Shown: positions 24,385-33,436, counted from the first letter of the stretch. The stretch: DNA of 64,000 nt from Aureimonas endophytica (GCF_014642635.1 NZ_BMIQ01000002.1:496001-560000); one strand, 5' to 3'. The notes: generated from the sequence alone by a model not told the origin. A program made the numbers and translations.

Positions 24385-25262
24385 GCGAGGCCGGCCCCGT
24401 TCCCCTCGCCAGTCTGGCCGACCGCCGGCTCGAACCGCTCGCGCGCTTCGACTTCGCGCCGAGGCTCGGCTGGATCGCGCTGAACGATACCGAATTCCAC
24501 CTCTCGGCCCAGCATCTGCCGCTCGCGCTGCGTCTCGTCGGCGGCTTGCCGCGCCTCGGCGCGGTGCTCGACCCGTCGCTGCTCGCCAAGCCCCAGGTCG
24601 GCGGCGAGGGGCGCTGGCTCGCGCCCTATCTGCCGATCGCGCTGCGCACCTTTCCCTTCGTGCTCGCCGGCCGGCCGTCGGAACGCCCGATCGACGAGAT
24701 CCTCGTCCTGCCCGGCACTCGGCGCATCGGCACGCGCGGCCAGCCGATCTGCCTCGATCCGGCCACGGGCACGCTCGCGCCCGAGATGCAGGCCATCCGC
24801 AACACGCTGCATATGCTGCGCAAGGGCGGCGAGCGGCTGACGCGCGCCCTCGACCTTCTCGGCATCGCCGGCATTCTCGCGCCGCTCGGCCGGCCGGGCG
24901 GCGAGGCGACGCCCTTCCTCACGATCGATCCCGAGCGTTTCGCCGCGCTGGATCCCGGCGCCGTCGCGGCGCTCGCGCACGAATCCTTCCTGCCGCTCGA
25001 CCTCGCGACGGCGATCCTGTTCTCGCGCCGGGCGCTCGCGCCCGGCTGCGCGGCGCTCCAGCCGGCATCGGGCGCGGCGGAGACGCAGACGGGCGCGCCG
25101 CGCGCCGATCCGCTCGACTTCATGTTCGCCAATCTGGAAACGCTGAATTTCGCGCTCGACCCGAGCGATCTCTTCGAGGCCGATCCGGCCGAGGTCGACT
25201 GGCACGATCTTGCCCCGCCCCCCTTGCCGGCGATGCGCCATGTCGAGGGCTTCGCGCCGTGA
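24381..25262 (+). CDS. SapC family protein, second of a tandem pair
   Basis: A 293-residue protein with a recognisable SapC core: WIALNDTEFHLSAQHLPLAL (about 32-51), then GRWLAPYLPIALRTFPFVLA (about 76-95), which matches the family's YxPxxxRxYPF segment. The C-terminal quarter is acidic (FEADPAEVDWHDL). The start is the ATG at 24381 overlapping the first SapC stop, and the stop overlaps a GTG start of the methyltransferase. SapC genes often lie beside S-layer, RTX-like or polysaccharide genes. Here a type I secretion pair lies 3.4 kb downstream. Confidence 0.75.
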   Translation: MSEAGPVPLASLADRRLEPLARFDFAPRLGWIALNDTEFHLSAQHLPLALRLVGGLPRLGAVLDPSLLAKPQVGGEGRWLAPYLPIALRTFPFVLAGRPSERPIDEILVLPGTRRIGTRGQPICLDPATGTLAPEMQAIRNTLHMLRKGGERLTRALDLLGIAGILAPLGRPGGEATPFLTIDPERFAALDPGAVAALAHESFLPLDLATAILFSRRALAPGCAALQPASGAAETQTGAPRADPLDFMFANLETLNFALDPSDLFEADPAEVDWHDLAPPPLPAMRHVEGFAP

Positions 25263-25918
25263 CGTCGCGCCGCGTCCTCAATGTCGGCAGTGGGCCTCCG
25301 GGCCTGTCCCGCCTGCATCCGGTGTTTCGCGATCCGTCCTGGCGGGCGGTGCGGCTCGACATCGATCCGGGCGTCGCGCCAGACATCGTCGGCGACATGG
25401 CGGATCTACGCGCGCTCGTGCCCGACATGAGCTTCGACGCGGTCTGGTCCTCGCACAATCTCGAGCACCTGCCGGCGCATCGGGTCGGCGCGGCGCTCGG
25501 CGAGTGGCGGCGCGTCCTCGCGCCGACAGGCTTCGCGCTCCTCACCTGCCCGGATGTCGAGGCGGTGGCGCGGCTCGTCCTCGACAAGGGGCTCGACGCG
25601 ACGGCCTACGAGTCGCCGGCCGGGCCGATCACGGCGCGCGACATGCTCTGGGGCCATGGCGCCTCCATCGCCGGCGGCCATGGCTTTATGGCGCATCGCA
25701 CCGGTTTCACGGCCGAAAGCCTCGGCGAGGCGGCGCTCGCCGCCGGCTTCGCCGAGATCCGCGTCGCCCGCCGGCATTTCGCGCTCTGGGCGCTCTGCCT
25801 GATGCCGCGCGCCGTCTTAGGCGTGATCGAGACGCTGTTCGAGACGGCGGGCGAGGGGGCGCTGTTTTCCGCGCCGGACGACGAGGCCACGCCGGACCCC
25901 GCCTGGGCGGCGCCGTGA
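25259..25918 (+). CDS. SAM-dependent methyltransferase, class I
   Basis: A 219-residue Rossmann-fold methyltransferase. The start is GTG at 25259 in a GTGA overlap with the SapC stop. Motif I is LNVGSGPPG (about 7-15), the acidic loop is RLDIDPG, and the post-I region reads FDAVWSSHNLEHL, the Methyltransf_11 hallmark. A C-terminal helix follows. Such enzymes in polysaccharide clusters O-methylate sugars or terminate chains, though the target here is unknown. The stop overlaps the GTG start of the next glycosyltransferase by 4 bp, continuing the chain of coupled genes. Confidence 0.85.
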   Translation: MTSRRVLNVGSGPPGLSRLHPVFRDPSWRAVRLDIDPGVAPDIVGDMADLRALVPDMSFDAVWSSHNLEHLPAHRVGAALGEWRRVLAPTGFALLTCPDVEAVARLVLDKGLDATAYESPAGPITARDMLWGHGASIAGGHGFMAHRTGFTAESLGEAALAAGFAEIRVARRHFALWALCLMPRAVLGVIETLFETAGEGALFSAPDDEATPDPAWAAP

Positions 25919-27171
25919 AATATCTCTTCGTCCACAACAACTTTCCCGCCCAGTTCCGGCATGTCGCGGCCCGTCTCGCCCGCGATCCCGCCAACGAGGT
26001 GCGGGCGATCGGCGCCGAGAACGCCCGGCCGCTGAAGGGCGTCGTCCTGCATCGCTACGCGCTGGCGCCGGCCTCCGTCGCCCATACCCATCCCTTCGCC
26101 CGCAGGTTCGACCTGGAATGCCGGCGCGCCGAACAGGCGCTCTATGTCGCGACCATGCTGGCCGAGACGGGCTTCACGCCGGATGTCGTCGTCGCCCATT
26201 CCGGCTGGGGCGAGACCCTGCCGCTGCGCGCCGTGTTTCCGCAGGCGCGCATCTTCGCCTATTGCGAATATTTCTACCGCGCGGAAGGATCGGACGTGAA
26301 TTTCGATCCGGAATTCCCGGCCCTCGGCGTCGACGGGCTCGCCGGGCTCCATGCCCGCAACGCCGCGAGCCTTCTGGCGCTCGTCGAGGCCGATGGCGCC
26401 ATCACCCCGACGCGCTGGCAGAAATCGACCTTCCCGGCCGAGTTCGCCGACAAGATCGCGATCGTCCACGAGGGCATCGACACCGCGCTCGTCGCGCCCG
26501 ATCCGGCGGCCTCCTGCCGGCTGGACGACGGCCGCGTCGTCACGCGCGAGGACGAGATCGTCACCTTCGTCGCCCGCAATCTCGAACCCCTGCGCGGCTA
26601 TCACGTCTTCATGCGCGCCCTGCCGGAGCTGATGCGGGCGCGGCCGAAGGCGCGCGTCGTGGTGGTCGGCGGCTTCGGCGTCTCCTATGGCCAGCGCCCG
26701 CCGAGCGGCGACACCTGGCACCGCATCTTCCTCGACGAAGTGGCGGACCGCATCGACCTGTCGCGCCTGCATTTCCTCGGCCATCTGCCCTATGCCGATT
26801 ATCTCGACGTGCTGCGCGTCTCCTCCGTCCATGTCTATCTGACCTATCCCTTCGTCCTGTCCTGGTCGTGCCTGGAGGCGATGGCGGCGGGCTGCGTCAT
26901 GGTCGCCTCGGACACCGCGCCGGTGCGCGAGGCGATCGACGGCTCGACCGGCATCCTCGTGCCCTTCCACGCGCCCGCCCGGCTCGCCGAGGCGCTGATC
27001 GACGTCCTGTCGGATCCGGCGCGCCATGCTGAGAAGGGCCGCGCCGCGCGGGCCCGCATCATCGAACGCTACGATCTGGAGAGCGTCTGCCTGCCGCGCG
27101 CCACGCAACTCCTCGCCGGCGCGGCCAAGCCGAGGCCGATGCTGGAGCCCGGACTTCTTTCCGCCTTCTGA
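25915..27171 (+). CDS. GT4-family glycosyltransferase
   Basis: A 418-residue GT-B glycosyltransferase starting with GTG at 25915. N-terminal MKYLFVHNNFPAQFRHVAARL is a familiar opening of one GT4 subgroup. The acceptor domain has VVVAHSGWGETLPL. The donor domain includes FVARNLEPLRGYHVFMRAL and SWSCLEAMAAGCVMVASDTA, the E-containing nucleotide-sugar site. It lacks the cysteine insert of the other two cluster GTs, so it is a separate lineage. It is the last gene of the first coupled block; an 86-bp gap follows before the pyruvyltransferase. Confidence 0.9.
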   Translation: MKYLFVHNNFPAQFRHVAARLARDPANEVRAIGAENARPLKGVVLHRYALAPASVAHTHPFARRFDLECRRAEQALYVATMLAETGFTPDVVVAHSGWGETLPLRAVFPQARIFAYCEYFYRAEGSDVNFDPEFPALGVDGLAGLHARNAASLLALVEADGAITPTRWQKSTFPAEFADKIAIVHEGIDTALVAPDPAASCRLDDGRVVTREDEIVTFVARNLEPLRGYHVFMRALPELMRARPKARVVVVGGFGVSYGQRPPSGDTWHRIFLDEVADRIDLSRLHFLGHLPYADYLDVLRVSSVHVYLTYPFVLSWSCLEAMAAGCVMVASDTAPVREAIDGSTGILVPFHAPARLAEALIDVLSDPARHAEKGRAARARIIERYDLESVCLPRATQLLAGAAKPRPMLEPGLLSAF

Positions 27172-27257
27172 GCGGAGCGATCCAGAGAGTTTTAATCGTT
27201 CTGAGCGATGGTCGGAAACGAATTCGTCACGATGACGCCGCGAGGGACATTGGTGCG

Positions 27258-28391
27258 ATGCGCGCTGCACTGGTGAAATATTCGGGGCGTCGCCTCAACA
27301 ATCACGAGGCCGTCTGGTTCGACATGCCGTTCCAGTCGACGCTGGAGGCCTATTACAATACCGGCGACATCTGCGTGTACGATTCGACGCTGCGTCTCGT
27401 CGACTACAGCGAGGGCCATCTCCTCAATATCGACGAGCCGGTGACGGAAGAGGGGGTGCGCCGCATCAAGTCCTCCTGCGACTTCATCATGCTGCGCGGC
27501 TCCAACTATATCCACGAGGAGATGGAATGGGGCCATTTCATCGACTGGATCGAGGCGCTGGACCTGCCGGTCCTCGTCATCGGCGTCGGGGCGCAGGCCG
27601 AGAAGGAACGGCCGATCATCCTGCCGAAGGAGGGCCGGCGCGTCTGGCAGGCGATCGCCGACCGCGCGCCCGTCATCGGCGTGCGCGGCGCCTTCAGCGC
27701 CGAGACGCTGCATCGCAACGGCATCCACAATCTGGAGATCGTCGGCTGTCCGTCGATGTTCCGCGGGCTCGACCGGACGCTGACGCTGCGCCATGCGCCG
27801 GGCGGTCCGCGCCGCGTCACCTTCAGCCTGCGGCGCGAGGTCGGCACAACCTATGCCGTCGATCCGGCCGAGTTCCAGCGCACGCAGAAGCGCATCATCG
27901 CCAAGCTCGCCCTCGTCGCCGACCTCTATCTCTCCTGCCATGGCGAGCCGGAGGAGAAGGCCTTCTTCTTCAAGGCGCCGCGCCATATGGAGGCGGCGGC
28001 GGCCAAGCTCGTCGCCGAGGGCTGGTTCGACGAGGTGACGGGCCGGCTCCTGCGCGGCCTCTACGAAAGCCGGCTCTTCTATGTCGGCGCGCCGGGCGAC
28101 TACGACGTCTATGCGCCGCAATTCGACGCCGCCCTCGGCTACCGGGTCCATGCGGTGCTGCCGGCGGTGGCGGTCGGCGTGCCGGGCGTGCTCTTCGCCT
28201 ATGACACGCGCTCGACCGAGCTCGCCGAGACCTTCGACCTGCCGATCTACAGCCCCGAAGCCTTCGAGCGTCAGACCCTGGCCGAGGCGCTGGCGCCGGA
28301 ACGCTTCGGCCGCTTCCAGTCGCTCTTCGCCGAGCGCTACGACCGGATGAAGGCCTTCATCGAGCGGAACGGCGTCAAGAGCCGGATGTAG
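27258..28391 (+). CDS. Polysaccharide pyruvyltransferase family protein
   Basis: A 377-residue protein of the CsaB/WcaK-type polysaccharide pyruvyltransferase superfamily, a GT-B-like fold that transfers pyruvate from PEP onto sugars as a ketal. Diagnostic segments are FIMLRGSNYIHE (about 77-88), VIGVRGAFSAETLHRNG (about 140-156) and the C-terminal YRVHAVLPAVAVGVPGVLF. Pyruvylated polymers anchor S-layer proteins in other bacteria, which is suggestive beside SapC and secretion genes. The protein starts at ATG 27258 with a weak ribosome site. The 268-bp gap after it ends the first half of the cluster. Confidence 0.82.
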   Translation: MRAALVKYSGRRLNNHEAVWFDMPFQSTLEAYYNTGDICVYDSTLRLVDYSEGHLLNIDEPVTEEGVRRIKSSCDFIMLRGSNYIHEEMEWGHFIDWIEALDLPVLVIGVGAQAEKERPIILPKEGRRVWQAIADRAPVIGVRGAFSAETLHRNGIHNLEIVGCPSMFRGLDRTLTLRHAPGGPRRVTFSLRREVGTTYAVDPAEFQRTQKRIIAKLALVADLYLSCHGEPEEKAFFFKAPRHMEAAAAKLVAEGWFDEVTGRLLRGLYESRLFYVGAPGDYDVYAPQFDAALGYRVHAVLPAVAVGVPGVLFAYDTRSTELAETFDLPIYSPEAFERQTLAEALAPERFGRFQSLFAERYDRMKAFIERNGVKSRM

Positions 28392-28659
28392 CGAAGCGGC
28401 CGAAGGGCCGATTCGCGTGAAATTCTCCTTTTAAATCGAGCTTTACCCGCCTCTGCCATCTTCTTAGGCAAGGGGGTGCGAAGGCCTGACGCTTGCGGCG
28501 GCGGGTCCTCGGCCAAAACCCCGGCGGCAAAGGGGACACGAGACTGGTGGGAGGGGTCCGGCACGGATCAGAGGGCGGAAGGCGGCGGCGGGATTCGCGC
28601 CGCCCGGCCGGACGTCCGTATCCTTGCGCCCCGCCACGGCGCTGGGGTGTCGCTTCCGC
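28392..28659 (+). other. Gap between pyruvyltransferase and secretion ATPase genes
   Basis: A 268-bp noncoding stretch. It opens with a small hairpin (CGGCC-GAAG-GGCCG at about 28399-28412) that lacks a U-tract. It then has an AT-richer patch (28421-28445) which could hold the promoter of the secretion genes. I cannot assign -35/-10 boxes with confidence and see no gene. Confidence 0.4.
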
Positions 28660-30393
28660 ATGAAGCCGCTCGCCTCCTCGCCGCTTCTCGGGCTGTTCCG
28701 CGACTTTTCCCAGGGCTACGCGGCCCTCTTCGCCTTCGGCTTCGTCCTGCCCTTCCTCTATATGGCGATGTCCTTCATCCCGATGGGCATCATGGAGCGC
28801 GTCGGCACGAGCCGCAACGCCTCGACGCTCGTCATGCTGATCGCCATCGCCGCCGTGGTGACGATCACCTACACGCTGCTGGAGATCGTGCGCGCCCAGG
28901 TGCTGGAGCGGATGGGCACGGTGATCGACCAGAAGCTGACGCGGCTCTGCTTCGACGCCTTCAACCGCGAGAAGCGCGGGCCGGGCGGAACCCCCGCCCA
29001 GGCGCTGGCCGATCTCCAGACCGTGCGGCGCTTTCTCTGCGGCCCCTCGCTCTCGGCCCTTGTTGACGCCTTCTGGTCGCCGCTCTTCGTGATCGTGATG
29101 TTCGCGATCAGCCCGGCCTTCGGCGTCCTCATCCTCGCCCTTCTCGCCTTTTCGGGCGCCGCCTCCGTCGCGACCCATTATCTCGCCGCCGGGCACCTGA
29201 AGGCGGCGCAGCGCATGGAGGCGGAGGCGAACGAGTTCGGCCTCGCCGTGTCGCGCAATGCCGAGGCGCTGCGCGTCATGGGCATGCTGCCCTGGCTGAC
29301 GGAGCGTTGGTACAACCTGCATAGCGAGGGCGTCGGCTGGCGCGTCGCGGCGCAAGCCCGCGCCGCCCGCATCGGCCTCCTGCCGCGCATCGTCCAGAAC
29401 GGCCAGATGATCATCGTCTACGGGCTCGGCGGCTTCCTGTTCCTGCAGGGCGACATCCATATCGGCGTGCTCTTCGTCGTCCTGATGATGATGATGCGCG
29501 CGCAGGGGCCGCTCCAGCACATCATCACCAACTGGAGCGCCATCCAGTCCTTCTGGCTGGCGGCCAAGCGCCTCGACGGTCTCCTGCGCGGCATCGACGG
29601 GCGGACGAAGCATCTCAGCCTGCCGGCGCCGAGCGGGCCGCTCGTCGTGTCCCGCCTCGTCGGCGGACCGCCGGAGACCGAGAAGCCGATCGTCAACGAC
29701 GTGTCCTTCACGCTCCAGCCGGGCCGCATCCTCGGCATCGTCGGGCCGAGCGGCGCCGGCAAGTCCTGTCTCAGCCGGCTCGTCGTCGGCATCTGGAAGG
29801 CGCGGCGCGGCCAGATCGTCTTCGGCGAGCAGGACCTGTCGCACTGGAACCAGGACGAGCTCGGCCGCCATATCGGCTATGTGCCGCAGGACGTGGAATT
29901 CCTGCCCGGAACGGTCGCCGAGAACATCGCGCGCTTCGATCCGGACGCGACGAGCCAGAAGATCCTCGCCGCCGTGGAACTCGCCGGCATCCACGACATC
30001 GTGCGCCTCCTGCCGCAGGGCTACGCGACGCGGCTCGGACCCGGCGGCCACACGCTCTCCGGCGGCCAGCGCCAGCGGCTGGCCCTGGCGCGGGCGGTCT
30101 ACGGCCTGCCGCGCCTCGTCGTCCTCGACGAGCCGAATTCCAATCTCGACGCGGCGGCCGAACAGGTGCTCGGCCGCTCGATGCAGGCGCTGCGCGATGC
30201 CGGCGCGGCGGTGATCGTCGTCTCGCACCGCATCAGCCTTCTCGGCTATTGCGACGACATCCTCGTCCTCAACGAGGGCGCGGTGCAGGCGATCGGCGCG
30301 CGCGAGCAGATCTTCGCCCGCCTGCCGCGCCTCAAGAACCCGGCGCCCACCATGCCGCCGGTGCTGAACCTCGAGGCGGCGCGGGCCTCATGA
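28660..30393 (+). CDS. Type I secretion ABC transporter (PrtD/HlyB-type, no C39 peptidase domain)
   Basis: A 577-residue inner-membrane exporter: a transmembrane domain (about 1-320) fused to an ATPase domain with Walker A GPSGAGKS, signature LSGGQRQRLALARA, Walker B LVVLDEPNSNLD and H-loop SHR. The EPNSNLD variant and the absence of an N-terminal peptidase place it with PrtD/RsaD-like transporters, which export RTX proteins, proteases or S-layer proteins with C-terminal signals. I chose the ATG at 28660; a TTG at 28624 is also open. It overlaps its membrane fusion partner by 4 bp. Neither an outer-membrane TolC nor an RTX substrate is encoded in the window. Confidence 0.9.
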   Translation: MKPLASSPLLGLFRDFSQGYAALFAFGFVLPFLYMAMSFIPMGIMERVGTSRNASTLVMLIAIAAVVTITYTLLEIVRAQVLERMGTVIDQKLTRLCFDAFNREKRGPGGTPAQALADLQTVRRFLCGPSLSALVDAFWSPLFVIVMFAISPAFGVLILALLAFSGAASVATHYLAAGHLKAAQRMEAEANEFGLAVSRNAEALRVMGMLPWLTERWYNLHSEGVGWRVAAQARAARIGLLPRIVQNGQMIIVYGLGGFLFLQGDIHIGVLFVVLMMMMRAQGPLQHIITNWSAIQSFWLAAKRLDGLLRGIDGRTKHLSLPAPSGPLVVSRLVGGPPETEKPIVNDVSFTLQPGRILGIVGPSGAGKSCLSRLVVGIWKARRGQIVFGEQDLSHWNQDELGRHIGYVPQDVEFLPGTVAENIARFDPDATSQKILAAVELAGIHDIVRLLPQGYATRLGPGGHTLSGGQRQRLALARAVYGLPRLVVLDEPNSNLDAAAEQVLGRSMQALRDAGAAVIVVSHRISLLGYCDDILVLNEGAVQAIGAREQIFARLPRLKNPAPTMPPVLNLEAARAS

Positions 30394-31715
30394 GCGACGC
30401 GCCGCTGACGCTCGCCGCGCCGCCGCCGGTCAATACCGACTGGCGGGCCTCCTTGCGCCTCGGCTATCTGGTGCTGGCGCTCGGCGTCGGCCTTTGCGGC
30501 GGCTGGGCGGCCTTCGCCCATATCGACGCGGCGGTGGTGGTGAACGGCAGCTTTGCCGTGGAATCCAACCGCAAGACGATCCAGCATCTCGAAGGCGGCA
30601 TCGTCGCCGAGATCCTGGTGCGCGACGGCGACCGCGTCGAGGCGGGCCAGACGCTGCTGCGGCTCGACACGACGCGCATCGAGGCGACGGCGGCGGCGGC
30701 GGCGAAATCGCTGGCGACGGCGCTGGCGACGGAAGCGCGCTACGGCGCCCAGCGCGACCTGAAGGACTACATGGTCGTGCCGGAAGAGGCGCTGCGGCTC
30801 CTGCGCGGCTATGCGCCGGACGCGATCGAGGACAATCACCGCGAGTTCGAGACGCGCCGCCAGGTGCTGTCCGGCTCGATGGAACTCGTCGACGCGCAGG
30901 TCAAGCAGGCGAAGAACGAGATCGCTCAGAGCCGGCTCGACATGCAGTCCGCCGCCGACCAGATGGCGAGCGTCGAGAAGGAACTGGCGAGCGTGCGCCC
31001 GCTTCTCGCCAAGGGGCTCGTCGCCATGAGCCGCGTCACCCCGCTGGAGCGGCAGAAGGCGCAATTCGAGGCGCAGATCAAGAAGGCGCGCAACGACGCG
31101 GTGAAGGGCGAGGACAAGATCGCCGAACTGGAACTGCGCAAGGAGGCGGTGAGGAAGGACTATAGCCAGGAAGCGGCCAATGCCCTGATCGAGATCGGCC
31201 GGCAGGTGGCGAATTTCCGTCAGGAGCGGCAGATCGCGCTCGACATGCTGTCGCGCACGGATCTGCGCTCGCCCGTCGCCGGCACGGTGCAGCAGATGCG
31301 CGTCTTCACGATCGGCGGCGTCATCCGCCCCGGCGAGCCGGTGCTCGACGTCGTGCCGGATTCCGACGTCCTCACCGTCAAGGCCAAGATCCCGCCCGCC
31401 GATATCGACCGCGTCCACGAGGGCATGGCGGTGGAGATCCATCTGGCGAGCCTGATGAAATATCGGCGCGAGGCGATCCGGGGCACGCTGCGCTTCGTCT
31501 CGCGCGACGTGGTGAGCGAGTCGGGCGCCAGCACGCCGCCCTTCTATCCCATCGAGGTCGCGATCGAGGCGGCGAGCATCCCCGACGACGTCCGGCCGAA
31601 GCTCGTCGCCGGCATGGAGGCGAGCGTGATCCTGCCGACCGAGGGCCGGAGCGTCCTCCAATACATCACCGCGCCGGTTCTGGAGAACCTGGCGGAATCG
31701 CTGCGCGAGCGCTGA
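30390..31715 (+). CDS. HlyD-family periplasmic adaptor (membrane fusion protein) of type I secretion
   Basis: A 441-residue PrtE/HlyD protein. A short cytoplasmic tail leads to one membrane helix (about 24-45), a biotinyl-lipoyl half motif (TIQHLEGGIVAEILVRDGD, about 63-81), a long alpha-hairpin (about 100-285), the second lipoyl half (DLRSPVAGTVQQM) and a beta-barrel ending in LPTEGRSVLQYI. It bridges the ABC exporter to an outer-membrane TolC-type channel. The start overlaps the ATPase stop (ATGA). The next glycosyltransferase starts 3 bp after its stop, tying secretion and glycosylation into one transcript. Confidence 0.9.
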   Translation: MSDAPLTLAAPPPVNTDWRASLRLGYLVLALGVGLCGGWAAFAHIDAAVVVNGSFAVESNRKTIQHLEGGIVAEILVRDGDRVEAGQTLLRLDTTRIEATAAAAAKSLATALATEARYGAQRDLKDYMVVPEEALRLLRGYAPDAIEDNHREFETRRQVLSGSMELVDAQVKQAKNEIAQSRLDMQSAADQMASVEKELASVRPLLAKGLVAMSRVTPLERQKAQFEAQIKKARNDAVKGEDKIAELELRKEAVRKDYSQEAANALIEIGRQVANFRQERQIALDMLSRTDLRSPVAGTVQQMRVFTIGGVIRPGEPVLDVVPDSDVLTVKAKIPPADIDRVHEGMAVEIHLASLMKYRREAIRGTLRFVSRDVVSESGASTPPFYPIEVAIEAASIPDDVRPKLVAGMEASVILPTEGRSVLQYITAPVLENLAESLRER

Positions 31716-31718
31716 GCG

Positions 31719-32996
31719 ATGCGGGCGCTCGTCATCGCCCATGGCCATGTCGGGGCCGGGATCGGCGGCGGGGAACTCGCCGCCGACACGCTGTTCCGCG
31801 CGCTCCGCGCCGATCTGGCGGTGGAGGCGGCGGCGCTTCTCGCCCGCACGGGGCGGGAGGATCTGGCGCCGGGCGCGATCGCCGCCGTCGCGCCGGGCGA
31901 ATTCCTCTGGCGCCGCCGGACGGGCGACTGGTTCCAGCATTGGGGGGAGGGGGGCTCGCTCGACCGCTTCCACGTCTTCCTGCGCCGCCTCGCCCCCGAT
32001 GCGGTCTTCGTCCACCATTTCGCCCATCTCGGGATCGAGATCCTGCCGGAGATCCGGCGCGCTCTGCCGCAGGCGGCCCTGATCCTGACGCTGCACGACT
32101 ATGCCGCGCTCTGCCACAATGCCGGGCTCCTGACGCGGCCGGACTTCGAGCGCCGGCCCTGTTCCGGCCCGTCGCCTAAGGCCTGCCACGCCTGCTTTCC
32201 GGACCATGCGCCGGAGGCCTTCGCCGCGCGCCGCGAAACGCTGCTTGCCGCCTTCGCGGCCGTCGACCGCTTCGTCGCGCCCTCGCGCTTCCTCGCCCGC
32301 CTCTATCGCGATTGGGGTCTCGAAGCGGAGCGCATCGCCGTCGTCGCCAACGGGCTGGCGCCGCTCGCGCCGCCCCCGACGCCCCGGCCGGCGGGTCGCT
32401 TGCGGCTCGGCTTCTTCGGCCAGGTCCGGCCGGAAAAGGGGCTCGACGTGCTGCTCGCCGCCCTGCATCGCCTGTCGCCGGACGAGCGCGCCCGTCTCGC
32501 CGTCGAGGTGCATGGCAGCCGGCTGGAAGCGCAGTCGCCCTGGTATCGAACGCTGGTCGAGTCGCTCCGCGCGCCGCTTCTCGCGGAGGGCGTCCTCACC
32601 TGGCCCGGCGCCTATCGGCGCGACGAGTTGCCGGCGCGCCTTGGCGGCGTCGACTGGACGATCGTCCCCTCGACCTATGTCGAGAACGCGCCGATCGTGA
32701 TCCAGGAAGCCTTCGCGGCGAAGCGGCCGGTCATCGGCGCCGGCCATGGCGGCATCGCGGAGATGATCGAGGACGGGCGGAACGGGCTGCTCTTCGCGCC
32801 GGGCGATGCGCTAGCGCTCGCCGCGCTCCTGCGCCGCCTTCTCGCCGAGCCGGATCTCGGGACCCGGATCGCTGCCGCGACCTCCCCGCCGCCCGGCCCG
32901 GCCGCGATGGCGGAAGCCTATCGCGCCCTTGTCCGCGCCGTCCCGCCGAAACCGCTTGCCAAGGCGCGGCTCGGCGCGGAAGAGATCGTGGCATGA
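31719..32996 (+). CDS. GT4-family glycosyltransferase with cysteine insert
   Basis: A 425-residue GT-B glycosyltransferase related to the one at 21532. It has [14 protein letters not shown] at the N-terminus, [16 protein letters not shown] in the acceptor domain, a cysteine insert [16 protein letters not shown], and the donor-domain motifs [12 protein letters not shown] and [17 protein letters not shown]. The conserved insert suggests that these two act on related acceptors or bind metal. It begins 3 bp after the membrane fusion protein and overlaps aroQ by 4 bp. That arrangement implies glycosylation of the exported protein or of a co-exported glycan. Confidence 0.9.
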   Translation: MRALVIAHGHVGAGIGGGELAADTLFRALRADLAVEAAALLARTGREDLAPGAIAAVAPGEFLWRRRTGDWFQHWGEGGSLDRFHVFLRRLAPDAVFVHHFAHLGIEILPEIRRALPQAALILTLHDYAALCHNAGLLTRPDFERRPCSGPSPKACHACFPDHAPEAFAARRETLLAAFAAVDRFVAPSRFLARLYRDWGLEAERIAVVANGLAPLAPPPTPRPAGRLRLGFFGQVRPEKGLDVLLAALHRLSPDERARLAVEVHGSRLEAQSPWYRTLVESLRAPLLAEGVLTWPGAYRRDELPARLGGVDWTIVPSTYVENAPIVIQEAFAAKRPVIGAGHGGIAEMIEDGRNGLLFAPGDALALAALLRRLLAEPDLGTRIAAATSPPPGPAAMAEAYRALVRAVPPKPLAKARLGAEEIVA

Positions 32997-33436
32997 GCCT
33001 GATCTTCGTCCTCAACGGTCCGAACCTCAATCTCCTCGGCAAGCGCCAGCCCGAGATCTACGGGCGCGAGACGCTGGCCGATGTCGAGCGCGACTGCCGG
33101 GCGCTGGCGGAAGAGCTCGGCCACGCGATCCGCTTCCACCAGTCGAACCGTGAATACGAGCTGATCGACTGGATCCACGAGGCGCGCGACGCGGCCGCCG
33201 GCATCGTCATCAACCCGGCCGCCTTCACCCACACGTCGGTCGCGATCCTCGACGCGCTGAACGCCTTCGAGGGGCCGGTGATCGAGGTGCATATCTCCAA
33301 TGTCCACAAGCGCGAGAGCTTCCGGCACCATTCTTATGTCAGCCTTCGGGCGGATGGCGTGATCGCCGGGCTCGGCACGGAAGGCTATCGGCTGGCGCTG
33401 CGCCGCCTCGCCTCGCTGATCGGCCCCGGCGCCTGA
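32993..33436 (+). CDS. aroQ: Type II 3-dehydroquinate dehydratase
   Basis: A 147-residue type II dehydroquinase, which converts 3-dehydroquinate to 3-dehydroshikimate in the shikimate pathway or in quinate breakdown. All key residues are present: NGPNLNLLG (8-16), R18, catalytic Y23, N74 (INPAAFTH), H80, H100 (EVHISN) and R111. It overlaps the glycosyltransferase stop by 4 bp (ATGA), so it is translated with the surface polymer genes, an odd place for a central metabolic enzyme. It may be a second copy devoted to quinate use. The convergent IclR gene begins directly downstream. Confidence 0.92.
   Translation: MSLIFVLNGPNLNLLGKRQPEIYGRETLADVERDCRALAEELGHAIRFHQSNREYELIDWIHEARDAAAGIVINPAAFTHTSVAILDALNAFEGPVIEVHISNVHKRESFRHHSYVSLRADGVIAGLGTEGYRLALRRLASLIGPGA

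Noticed and set aside
27172-27257. Transcription terminator between the glycosyltransferase and pyruvyltransferase genes
   Set aside because: The 86-bp gap has no stable stem with a U-tract, so read-through is more likely.
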